The position numbers were made by a program, and so were the translations under genes. DNA of 64,000 nt from contig NZ_JAGIPX010000018.1 of the NCBI RefSeq assembly GCF_017814945.1, positions 80,944-144,943 of the forward strand. The letters run 5' to 3'. The notes below the pieces were generated by a model. The model was not told the DNA's origin. It saw only the letters and a list, made by a program, of their open reading frames with translations, and made no database searches. The DNA is from Paraburkholderia sp. LEh10 (GTDB lineage: Bacteria; Pseudomonadota; Gammaproteobacteria; Burkholderiales; Burkholderiaceae). Positions 25,476-33,106 of this stretch are shown in pieces (position 1 is the stretch's first letter; each line of letters opens with the position of its first letter).

Positions 25476-27237
25476 TCGCGTCTCCGTGGGTGAGGCCACT
25501 CGTTTGCGCTTTTCCGGGACGCGCCCAGAAATCGAAAAAATTGAACCATTGATAAGGCGCCTTGCGGCAGTAGTGTTCGAGGCGCGACGCGTAGCGCTGC
25601 GCCCACGCCGCGATGTGCTGCGCGCGTTCGCCGCGCGGCAGCGCGATGCGCTCGGCGAACGGCTCGAAGTACATCCGATAGCATTCGCGGCCTCGGCCAT
25701 CGCGCTCATCGCGCTCTTTCAGGCAGAAGAACAGATACACGGGGCAGCCGAGCGCATGCGCGAGCACATACGGGCCTTGCGCGAACGGCGCCGTCGCGCC
25801 GAGGAACTGCGCGTCAGTGGTGCGGCCCGATTCGCTCGCGGGCACGCGGTCGCCGACGATCACGAGCAACTCGCCCGCATCGATGCGCTCCTGCATCATC
25901 ATCGACGTCCCGGGGCCGAAATCGCTCACCTGCACGAGACGCTTCGCGAATTCGCTGTTCGCCGACGACAGCACGCTGTTGAAGCGCTTCGCGTGCTCGG
26001 TGTAGACGATGGCCGTGACCTTCGCATGGCCGCCCCTCGACGCGAGCGCGCGCGTCATTTCGAGGTTGCCCAGATGCGCGCCGATCACGAGCGCGCCGCG
26101 GCCGCTCGCGATCAGCGCTTCGAACGCGGACGGATCGTCGAACGCGACATCGTTGGAATCAATGCGGCCCGACCATGCGGCGAGCTTGTCGAGGCCCGAT
26201 TGCGCGAACGCCAGCATCTGCCGGTACGCGGAGCCCCAGCCGGGACGCGGCGAGGGCTCGCCCTGCGCGGCCTGTTCGAGATGCGCGAAGTACGTGTGCG
26301 ACGCAGCGCGCGAATTGTGTCCCGTCAACAGAAAATACGCGACGACGGGATGCAGCCACAGCGCCGTGAAGCGCATGCCGAACAGCTTGCAACTGAGCGC
26401 AAGCAGCGTCATGCCGATGCGGCTGCCGCGCTCGGCGATGCGCCACCACTTCGCGTTGGCGCTGCTCGCGCGGACGCCGGACTTGCGCGGCACGAACTTG
26501 TGCGCGAGCAGCAGCGGCAAACGCAGCAGCATCCCGCACACGAGCCGCGTATGGCTCGCGCTGATGCGCACGTTGTCCCACAGCACGTCGAAGTGCGACA
26601 CGCCGTCCGTCGCATAGGTGACGCGCGTCGGAATCGCGCGGAACGCGAGACGCCGCCAGTAGAGCCGCACGAGAATTTCGATGTCGAAGTCCATGCGCGT
26701 CGGCAGATCGACGCTGTCGATCAGCGCGCAGGCGGCATCGAGCGGATACAGGCGAAAGCCGCACATCGAGTCGCGGATCGTCAACGACAGCGTTTCGATC
26801 CAGACCCACACATGGGTCAGATAGCGGCCATAGAGACGCGACTTCGGCACGCTCTCGTCGTAGACGGGCCGCCCGAGAATCACCGCGCCTCGCTCGGCGC
26901 GCGCGGCGTCGACGAACAGCGGCACGTCGTTCGCGTCGTGCTGGCCGTCGGCATCGATCTGCAATGCGTGCGTATAGCCCGCGCGCTTCGCGGCGCGCAG
27001 CCCCGCCATCACGGCCGCGCCCTTGCCGCCGTTGACGGGCAGACGCAGCAGCGTCATCGCATCGCGATACTGGCAGGCGAGCTTCGCGAGCACAGCCTGG
27101 GTCGCCTCGTCGCTGCCATCATCGACGACGAACATGGGCAATCGATGCACGGCGAGCCGCGCGACCGTGCCGCCGATCGCGTCCTTGTGGTTGTAGATCG
27201 GAATGACGATGCACGCGGCGAAAGCGGCTTCCCTCAT
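25462..27237 (-). CDS. Glycosyltransferase family 2 / acyltransferase fusion
   Basis: This two-domain protein of 591 residues has a GT2 glycosyltransferase in residues 1 to about 245 (CIVIPIYNHKDAIGG, VVDDGSD, IDADGQHD). A LpxL/HtrB-like acyltransferase follows (HxxxxE motif in GAHLGNLEM; C-terminal RLEHYCRKAPYQWFNFFDFW). It probably assembles the lipid-sugar anchor to which the polyene is attached. The same fusion is characteristic of aryl polyene clusters. It overlaps the AMP-ligase stop by four bases. Confidence 0.85.
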   Translation of the reverse strand: MREAAFAACIVIPIYNHKDAIGGTVARLAVHRLPMFVVDDGSDEATQAVLAKLACQYRDAMTLLRLPVNGGKGAAVMAGLRAAKRAGYTHALQIDADGQHDANDVPLFVDAARAERGAVILGRPVYDESVPKSRLYGRYLTHVWVWIETLSLTIRDSMCGFRLYPLDAACALIDSVDLPTRMDFDIEILVRLYWRRLAFRAIPTRVTYATDGVSHFDVLWDNVRISASHTRLVCGMLLRLPLLLAHKFVPRKSGVRASSANAKWWRIAERGSRIGMTLLALSCKLFGMRFTALWLHPVVAYFLLTGHNSRAASHTYFAHLEQAAQGEPSPRPGWGSAYRQMLAFAQSGLDKLAAWSGRIDSNDVAFDDPSAFEALIASGRGALVIGAHLGNLEMTRALASRGGHAKVTAIVYTEHAKRFNSVLSSANSEFAKRLVQVSDFGPGTSMMMQERIDAGELLVIVGDRVPASESGRTTDAQFLGATAPFAQGPYVLAHALGCPVYLFFCLKERDERDGRGRECYRMYFEPFAERIALPRGERAQHIAAWAQRYASRLEHYCRKAPYQWFNFFDFWARPGKAQTSGLTHGDANVRT

Positions 27238-28922
27238 GCGCGCTCCCGATACACGATCACACCCGACGAGCAGTCGCGCTCACCCAGCCGATAGGCGAAC
27301 TGCACGCGCCGCCGCCCGGCCTCGTGCGACAGTTTCAGGTGGAGCACGGCGCCCGGCATCACGGGCGCGGTGAACTTCAGGCGCTCGACGGCTTCGATGT
27401 CGCGCACGCCCGTCACGTGCTCGGCGGCGAGACGGATTGCCCAGTCGAGTTGAACGACGCCAGGCAAAATCGGCAGGCCAGGGAAGTGGCCTTCGAAGTG
27501 AACGAGCGTCGGCGGCACGCGCAGTTCGTAATAGAGGTCGTCGCCGCCGCGCGCTTCGGACAGCAGCTCGAAGCCTTCTTCGCGCGCCCCGAACGCGGCG
27601 GCAACGGCTGCGGCGGCCAGCTTGCCGCGCGCATCGAACGGCAGCGCGATGCGAAAGCGCCAGTGACGCGGCAGCACGACGACATCGAAATACGCGGCGA
27701 GATGGCGGCGCAGCGTCTTCGCGAGCGCGACGCGCCCTTCGCCGCTCAGCGCGTCGCGGCCCGCATCGGTGAGCGCGATCACGGCGCCCACGCGTTCGCG
27801 CGACGCGCCCGCAAGCGGCACCACGGCGGCTTGCGCGACATACGGATGCAACGCGAGACGCGCTTCGACCTCGGGTAGCGACACGCGCTTGCCGTCGAGC
27901 TTGATCACGCGATCCAGACGTCCCTGCAGACGGAACCGCCCGTCGTCGTCGAACGCGATCGCGTCGTCGGTGCGATGCCAGTCATCGTGGCCGAGATGCG
28001 GCGAGCGCACGTTCAGCGCGCCGTCTTCGCCGCGCTGCACGCCGACGCCGCTCATCGGCCGCCACGCCGTCGTCTCGTTCTGCTTGCGCCACGCGATGCC
28101 GCCCGTCTCGGTGCTGCCGTAGATTTCGACGGGCGCGCTGCCGAAGGCGGCGGCGTATTCGGCGGCGGCTTCAGCGGAAAGCGGCCCGCCCGACGAAAAG
28201 AACGCGCGCGGCGCGGGCGTCAATGCCGCGAAGCCCGGCAACGCGGGCCAGCGCGACAGTTGCGCGGGTGACGACACGACCACCGTCGCGCCGCATTGCC
28301 CGATGCGCGATTGCACATGCTGCGGCCCGCTGCAGACGGCGCGGTCGAACGCGCGCCCCGCCGCCAGCGGCCACAGCACGCGAAACAGCAATCCGTAGAT
28401 GTGATGATGCGGAACGCTCGCGACCATCGTCGCGTCGCCGACGAGCGCGCCCCACTCGCGCTCCAGCGTGTGCACTTCGGCGTTGAATTGCGCGAGCGTC
28501 TTGCGGATCCGCTTCGGCGTGCCGCTGCTGCCCGATGTATAGAGCGTGAGCGGTGCGTCCGGATCGATCTTCAGCGGCGTCGCGGCGCCCGTTCGCGCCT
28601 CGGCATGCGCGCGGACGTCGGCATCCGTCAGCACGGCGTCGTACGCGTCGGCGAGGTCGGCGAGATAGCCGGGCGTCGCGTTCGCCGGAATCACGGGCGT
28701 CTTGCCGGATGCCAGTAGCGCGAACAACGCACACGCAAAGTCGAAAGGATCGTCGATGCACAACGCGTAACGACGCGCGTGCGCTTCGCGCAACTGCAAT
28801 GCGATGGCGAACACGCGCGAGCGGAACGACGCGAAGCCGATCGCGTGATTCGCGTCGTCGTCGCGGCAGACGCACACGTGTTCATCGCGGCCACACGACA
28901 GCAGATCGTGCAGCGCGATCAT
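27234..28922 (-). CDS. AMP-dependent acyl ligase fused to a hotdog dehydratase
   Basis: The protein has 562 residues. The N-terminal ~430 are an adenylating enzyme (LTLYTSGSSGTPK; EIYGSTETGG; YRTDD-like HRTDDAI; the Lys of LDGKRVSLPEVE) that would load the aromatic starter acid onto ACP. The C-terminal ~110 are a FabA/FabZ-like domain (VHFEGHFPGLPILPGVVQL). In better-known clusters the two activities are often separate genes (ApeH and ApeI). The ATG at 28922 overlaps the upstream membrane-protein stop in the ATGA pattern. Confidence 0.85.
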   Translation of the reverse strand: MIALHDLLSCGRDEHVCVCRDDDANHAIGFASFRSRVFAIALQLREAHARRYALCIDDPFDFACALFALLASGKTPVIPANATPGYLADLADAYDAVLTDADVRAHAEARTGAATPLKIDPDAPLTLYTSGSSGTPKRIRKTLAQFNAEVHTLEREWGALVGDATMVASVPHHHIYGLLFRVLWPLAAGRAFDRAVCSGPQHVQSRIGQCGATVVVSSPAQLSRWPALPGFAALTPAPRAFFSSGGPLSAEAAAEYAAAFGSAPVEIYGSTETGGIAWRKQNETTAWRPMSGVGVQRGEDGALNVRSPHLGHDDWHRTDDAIAFDDDGRFRLQGRLDRVIKLDGKRVSLPEVEARLALHPYVAQAAVVPLAGASRERVGAVIALTDAGRDALSGEGRVALAKTLRRHLAAYFDVVVLPRHWRFRIALPFDARGKLAAAAVAAAFGAREEGFELLSEARGGDDLYYELRVPPTLVHFEGHFPGLPILPGVVQLDWAIRLAAEHVTGVRDIEAVERLKFTAPVMPGAVLHLKLSHEAGRRRVQFAYRLGERDCSSGVIVYRERA

Positions 28923-29629
28923 GCCGCCTCCGAATGCCGCGCACGCGGCAGGATCACGAGATAGCGCCATGCGATTTCGCCGATCAGCAGCAGGCCGACC
29001 AGTGCATATGCGATCGCGCCGTTGTACAGCGACCACGCTTCGCGCGGCCAGTACAGCGCGGTGTACAGCGAGAACACGCCGTTTGCCAGAAAGAACGCGC
29101 ACCAGATCTGCGTGACGCGGCGCGTGTGGCGGATCGCGGGCTCGCTCAGATTGGGCGTGCCGATGCGCGCGAATTTTTCGATCATCGTCGGCCCGCTCAC
29201 GAGCGTCGCGCCGAACGCAATCAGCAGGCCGAGATTCACCAGCGACGGATAGATGCGCAGCAACAGTTCGCTGTCGGTCCACACGATGGCGCCCGACGCG
29301 ACGCTCAGCATGCACGCGACTGCCCAATCGACGCGCGTGAGTCTGCGCAGCGACGCGCCGAACGCCCCCGTGCCCGCGCAGCGTTGCAGCCATAACAGCG
29401 CGAACAGCAAGCAGCCCGTCAGGCGCGGCGCGTCCCAGAACCACGCGCAAAGGATCACGGCGGGATACGCAAGCTTCGCGACGACGCCGAGCGCAAAGCC
29501 CGGCCAGCTGCGCGGATCGTTCGCGGCCTGGGTTGCTTCGCGTGCCGTACGCGCGGCGGCGGATGCATCGACGGAAGAAGCACGCACGCCGTTCGAAGCG
29601 CCGTGCGTGTGCGAACGTTGCGGCTGCAT
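28919..29629 (-). CDS. Inner-membrane protein, COG4648 type (aryl polyene cluster)
   Basis: This is a 236-residue membrane protein. A polar N-terminus of about 45 residues precedes at least five hydrophobic segments (AYPAVILCAWFW, LTGCLLFALLWL, VACMLSVASGAIVW, LVNLGLLIAFGATL, GAIAYALVGLLLIGEIAW). Uncharacterised COG4648 proteins sit at this place in aryl polyene operons. The function is unknown, perhaps membrane anchoring of the synthase or pigment transfer. It overlaps the ACP stop by one base and the ligase start by four. Confidence 0.7.
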   Translation of the reverse strand: MQPQRSHTHGASNGVRASSVDASAAARTAREATQAANDPRSWPGFALGVVAKLAYPAVILCAWFWDAPRLTGCLLFALLWLQRCAGTGAFGASLRRLTRVDWAVACMLSVASGAIVWTDSELLLRIYPSLVNLGLLIAFGATLVSGPTMIEKFARIGTPNLSEPAIRHTRRVTQIWCAFFLANGVFSLYTALYWPREAWSLYNGAIAYALVGLLLIGEIAWRYLVILPRARHSEAA

Positions 29630-29886
29630 CAGCCCTGCGCCGCAAGCAGCGATTCGACCGCGGCGATCACGTCGCCGACCGTGCGCACCGACTTGAACTC
29701 CTCCGGCTTGATGCGGCGGCCCGTCAGCTCTTGCAGCTTGATCGCGAGATCGACGGCGTCGATGCTGTCAAGGTCGAGCTCTTCGAACAGGTGCGCATCA
29801 GGCGTCACGCGCTCGGGCTCGATTGCGAAGTTTTCCTTGAAGATCGCGCGGATGCGTTCGAGGATTTCGTTGTCGGTCACGGTCAT
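29629..29886 (-). CDS. Acyl carrier protein, second copy
   Basis: This 85-residue carrier protein holds the growing chain through 4'-phosphopantetheine on the Ser of LDLDSIDAVDL. Negative charge and helix pattern are typical of ACPs. It overlaps the other ACP gene by four bases. Two ACPs are usual in aryl polyene systems, one thought to serve priming and the other elongation, but which is which is not determined here. Confidence 0.92.
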   Translation of the reverse strand: MTVTDNEILERIRAIFKENFAIEPERVTPDAHLFEELDLDSIDAVDLAIKLQELTGRRIKPEEFKSVRTVGDVIAAVESLLAAQG

Positions 29887-30182
29887 TCCCCCTTCTTTTC
29901 AGCGTCGCCCGACTCATGCGCGAGTTCGCGCTGGCTCGCCACCAGCGCGGCGAGCGTGGTGATCGAGCGAAAGTGCTCTCGCGTGCGCTCGTCGTTTGCC
30001 GCGATCGTCAGTTGATACTGCTTGCGCAGCACGATGCCGATTTCGAGCGCGTCGATCGAATCGAGGCCGATGCCGTCGGTATCGAAGAGCGGCGCATCGT
30101 CGTCGATGTCGGCGGGCGTCAGGTCTTCCAGATCGAGCGCTTCGATCAGAAGCTGTTTGATTTCAAGCTTTAAAGAATCCAT
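29883..30182 (-). CDS. Acyl carrier protein, first copy
   Basis: This 99-residue carrier protein has the phosphopantetheine Ser in GIGLDSIDALEIG. It starts MDSLKLEIKQLLIEAL and carries a slightly longer charged C-terminus than its partner. Its start lies 20 bp inside the upstream acyltransferase gene and its stop overlaps the second ACP. Confidence 0.92.
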   Translation of the reverse strand: MDSLKLEIKQLLIEALDLEDLTPADIDDDAPLFDTDGIGLDSIDALEIGIVLRKQYQLTIAANDERTREHFRSITTLAALVASQRELAHESGDAEKKGE

Positions 30183-30957
30183 AGTCGAACAGATGCTGTG
30201 TAATGTGTGCTTCGATGGCGCTCGTCACGGTGCGCGCGGCGAGCGCGGGCGGCGCGTCGCGCGCGGCAAGCTCGTGCGCGCCGACGGGGGCCAGCACGTT
30301 GACGCGCATGCGAAACGCACGCGCGGGCACGTTGTACCAGCGCATGCCTTTCGTGAACGCCGGCGGATCGCAGTCCATCAGGACAGGCACGATCGGCGCG
30401 CCGGACTTCAGCGCCATATGCGCGAAACCGCGCGAAAACGCGTGCATCCGGTTGCGCGCCGGGCTGCGCGTGCCTTCCGGAAAGATGATCATCGTGGCGC
30501 CGCACGCCAGTTGCCGCGAGCCCGCGTCGACGAGTTCGACAGGGTCGGCGTTGCTCACGTATTGCGCGGCGCGCACGACGCCCCAGAAAAACGGGTTGCT
30601 CCAGTGCGCGCTCTTCACGACGCAGCACGCGCGCGGCGTCAGCGACAGCAGCACCATCACGTCGAGCCAGGTCGGGTGATTCGCGACGACGATGGCGGGC
30701 TCGCCGCGCCGGCGGCGCAGCGCATCGGCGCCGCGCACATCGAGTTCCATCACGCCGGCCCGCTGCAGCACCGCGACGAGCGCGCGAAAAAATGCGTGAA
30801 TGATGCCAGCAATCGCGCGCTGCTTCGACGCGCGATGCGGCCACAGCCACGCGAGCGGAAACAGGATCAGCGAAAAGCCGAGTCCGCAGATGCCGAACGC
30901 CGTGAAAGCCAGCGCCGTCGCGACGAGACGCCAGTGGTAGTCAAGCCGCGCCTTCAT
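30163..30957 (-). CDS. 1-acyl-glycerol-3-phosphate acyltransferase-like protein
   Basis: This is a PlsC-family membrane acyltransferase of 264 residues. It has an N-terminal hydrophobic segment (LVATALAFTAFGICGLGFSL), the catalytic NHPTWLDV (HX4D) and the FPEGTRSP substrate motif. It probably acylates the glycolipid anchor or transfers the polyene. The start ATG 30957 (MKARLDYHW) fits the family. The upstream KS-like gene overlaps it by 17 bp. Confidence 0.87.
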   Translation of the reverse strand: MKARLDYHWRLVATALAFTAFGICGLGFSLILFPLAWLWPHRASKQRAIAGIIHAFFRALVAVLQRAGVMELDVRGADALRRRRGEPAIVVANHPTWLDVMVLLSLTPRACCVVKSAHWSNPFFWGVVRAAQYVSNADPVELVDAGSRQLACGATMIIFPEGTRSPARNRMHAFSRGFAHMALKSGAPIVPVLMDCDPPAFTKGMRWYNVPARAFRMRVNVLAPVGAHELAARDAPPALAARTVTSAIEAHITQHLFDYGFFKA

Positions 30958-31669
30958 GCCAGCTCCATTCCCAGACCGCGTGCTCGCCACGCCACTGCGC
31001 GGCCGTGCGGGTGTCGAGGCAGTGATGCACGGACTGACTCTGGGTTGCAAAGACAGCGCCCGTGGCTGCGTTCGGCTCTTCACATGACGCTTCGCGGCGC
31101 GCCCCCGTTGCGCCGATCGCCGTACGCGAGCACGCAAGCCTGCCCGCCGCCGCTTCGCCCAGCAGGACCGCGAGGGCGCCGCCCTGCACTTCTTCTTCGA
31201 TCGTGCCGTAAGCGGGATCGGCCGGCTCGTCGGCATAGACGAGCAGCACGGGTATCGACGTGTCGGTTGCGTATTGCGCATGCGCTTCGAGCAGCGCGTA
31301 GCCGAGCGTCTCCGCGCCCGCGGACACCGCGCTCGCGGCTGTGCGGTCGCCGCGCGCGATGCCGAATACGCCTGTCATCGCATTGAGCACGGACAGGCTG
31401 AAAGCGGTCGGAGAGACCGGCTCGCCGGCGCTGATGCTGCGTAGGATATCCGTCGTGCGCCGCAACTCGCCGTGGCGCGACGCGAACACAATCCGCACGC
31501 TCGGCAGGTCGGCGGCGCAATCGTGCGCGACCTTCAGCGCGACCCGCGACAGCGTACTCAGACGACGCCGCACCATCGGCTCGATGAAGCCAACGTCGGG
31601 AGCGACGGCTGCGATGGCAGGCCAGCATGACCAGCGAGCAACCGGAATTGTCCAGTGCAGATCGGGCAT
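30941..31669 (-). CDS. Cys-less ketosynthase-like protein (chain-length-factor type)
   Basis: This protein of 242 residues is related to the N-terminal ketoacyl-synthase domain (PF13723 type), with VRIVFASRHGELRRTTDIL and AFSLSVLNAMTGVFGIA. The region matching the KS active site reads SAVSAGAETLGYALLEA, without the catalytic cysteine, so it is unlikely to condense by itself. Homologues open many aryl polyene operons. An in-frame ATG at 31729 could add 20 residues, but ATG 31669 (MPDLHWTI) fits better. It is the first gene of the coupled run. Confidence 0.75.
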   Translation of the reverse strand: MPDLHWTIPVARWSCWPAIAAVAPDVGFIEPMVRRRLSTLSRVALKVAHDCAADLPSVRIVFASRHGELRRTTDILRSISAGEPVSPTAFSLSVLNAMTGVFGIARGDRTAASAVSAGAETLGYALLEAHAQYATDTSIPVLLVYADEPADPAYGTIEEEVQGGALAVLLGEAAAGRLACSRTAIGATGARREASCEEPNAATGAVFATQSQSVHHCLDTRTAAQWRGEHAVWEWSWHEGAA

Positions 31670-31729
31670 ATCGGTGTTCGCGCGTGAAGTAGGCCGCGGC
31701 GCCATGCGCGCGGCTGCCATCGTCAGCAC

Positions 31730-32215
31730 GTGAAGCGCGCTACTTCTGGGCGGGCCGCGACGCCGGTTGGTGAGCCACCCTGGTTACGGGGAGCACCAGG
31801 ACGACAAGGCGCAGCGATGATTATTTAGGGGCGGGACGCCAATACCGGGCTTTCGTCTGGTTATTACCTCGGCCGCCCGAAGCGGCTATTTTGGCCGAAG
31901 TCGGCGAGAAAAAACGTATCCATCTGTATCCGACTCTTGCACGCGACGAAAGGTTTCCGATCCGTGCGACCTGGTTCGTCGGCGCTTTCAACCACGAGCG
32001 GGCCGCAACTTATCACGACTCGTGCGTCGTGCCCGCTCCCGTCGGATGTACGCAACGATTGCGTTAAAAATCGTGTTTTTACCGCTTTTTTCAGCTATCT
32101 GCTGTAGATGGGCCGAACCCGGGCCGGAATTCGGGCGGCAGACGGCAAGTGATCGGATGCGGATCCGTATGGAAGCAACAGCGCTCACGATGCAGCCGCT
32201 TTTGACCACGCGCGC
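31730..32215. other. Non-coding region between the pigment operon and the DUF4136 gene
   Basis: No gene is supported in this ~490 bp, which is more AT-rich than its surroundings and must hold the pigment operon promoter. The only structure I see is a short inverted repeat, TCGGCC at 31869-31874 and GGCCGA at 31893-31898. I could not identify a convincing -35/-10 pair on the minus strand. Confidence 0.6.
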
Positions 32216-32926
32216 CTACTGAACCGTTTTCGCGTCCGAAGCGGGTACGGGCGGCGCGGTGCCGCCAGCTGCGATTTCATTCGACGCGCCGCCCGTTGCG
32301 CCGATAGGAAGCTTCACCGTGCGCACGGAGCCGTTGCCCAACGGGAAATCGGACATTGCGCTGCGCGCCAGATACGGCATCGCGGCGATCAGCGAGGACT
32401 GCTCGTCCGTATTGCGCGCCGTCACGTTATACAGCTCCTTGCCCGACGCGCGATCCGTGATGCGGATACCGAGCAGATGCGTGTACACGGGATAGCTCTG
32501 GCTCACGTAGCTCGCCGGATACGGACCCCAAGGTCCCCATGGATCGAACGGCCGGCCCCAGTAGTAAGGACCCGGCCACGGACTGTAGTAATACACGGGC
32601 TGAGAAACCGTCACCGTATCCGAGCGCATGCCGTACGCGAGTGCCACCAGATAGCGGGCGTCGTGCTCGTCGGTCTGCCGGAATGCGTGCGTCGCCAGTT
32701 CGTTTGCAACGATCTGTTCGTAGGTGGCCTGTTCGAGGTTGTTCTTCTGCTCGGGCGCGCGGGTGAACGCGTAAGTGCGCGTCGCGTCGCTGCCGCTCCA
32801 GTCGGAGAACGCCGTCACCTGTGTCGTCACGTAGGTCGTGCAACCGGCCAGCAGCGTGCCGAGCGCCACGAGCGCGAGCGCGAGCGCGGCATGGCGGGTC
32901 GAGCGGGTCGAACGGTCGGGTTTCAT
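32216..32926 (-). CDS. DUF4136-type lipoprotein
   Basis: This predicted lipoprotein of 236 residues has a signal peptide ending in the lipobox LLAGC (Cys near residue 28). A DUF4136-like core follows, beginning YVTTQVTAFSDW, with an aromatic/proline-rich stretch (YYYSPWPGPYYWGRPFDPWGP) in the middle. The function of the family is unknown. I chose ATG 32926 because the signal peptide begins there. It is divergent from pepN and has no obvious partner gene. Confidence 0.8.
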   Translation of the reverse strand: MKPDRSTRSTRHAALALALVALGTLLAGCTTYVTTQVTAFSDWSGSDATRTYAFTRAPEQKNNLEQATYEQIVANELATHAFRQTDEHDARYLVALAYGMRSDTVTVSQPVYYYSPWPGPYYWGRPFDPWGPWGPYPASYVSQSYPVYTHLLGIRITDRASGKELYNVTARNTDEQSSLIAAMPYLARSAMSDFPLGNGSVRTVKLPIGATGGASNEIAAGGTAPPVPASDAKTVQ

Positions 32927-33106
32927 GGTCGTCCTTGTTGGTCTCGTCGCCCGCGTCTGCCGCGCGAGCGGCCCGATATTACGCTGACTGTCCCAATCGG
33001 CAAAAAGTTCTGCCCGCACGACGGGCCGAGGCTTTGTACAATGGTCCGATTCGCCCGGCCGGCGCACGACGCTCGCCGGCTTCGAGCTTTCTTCCATCAC
33101 GACACC

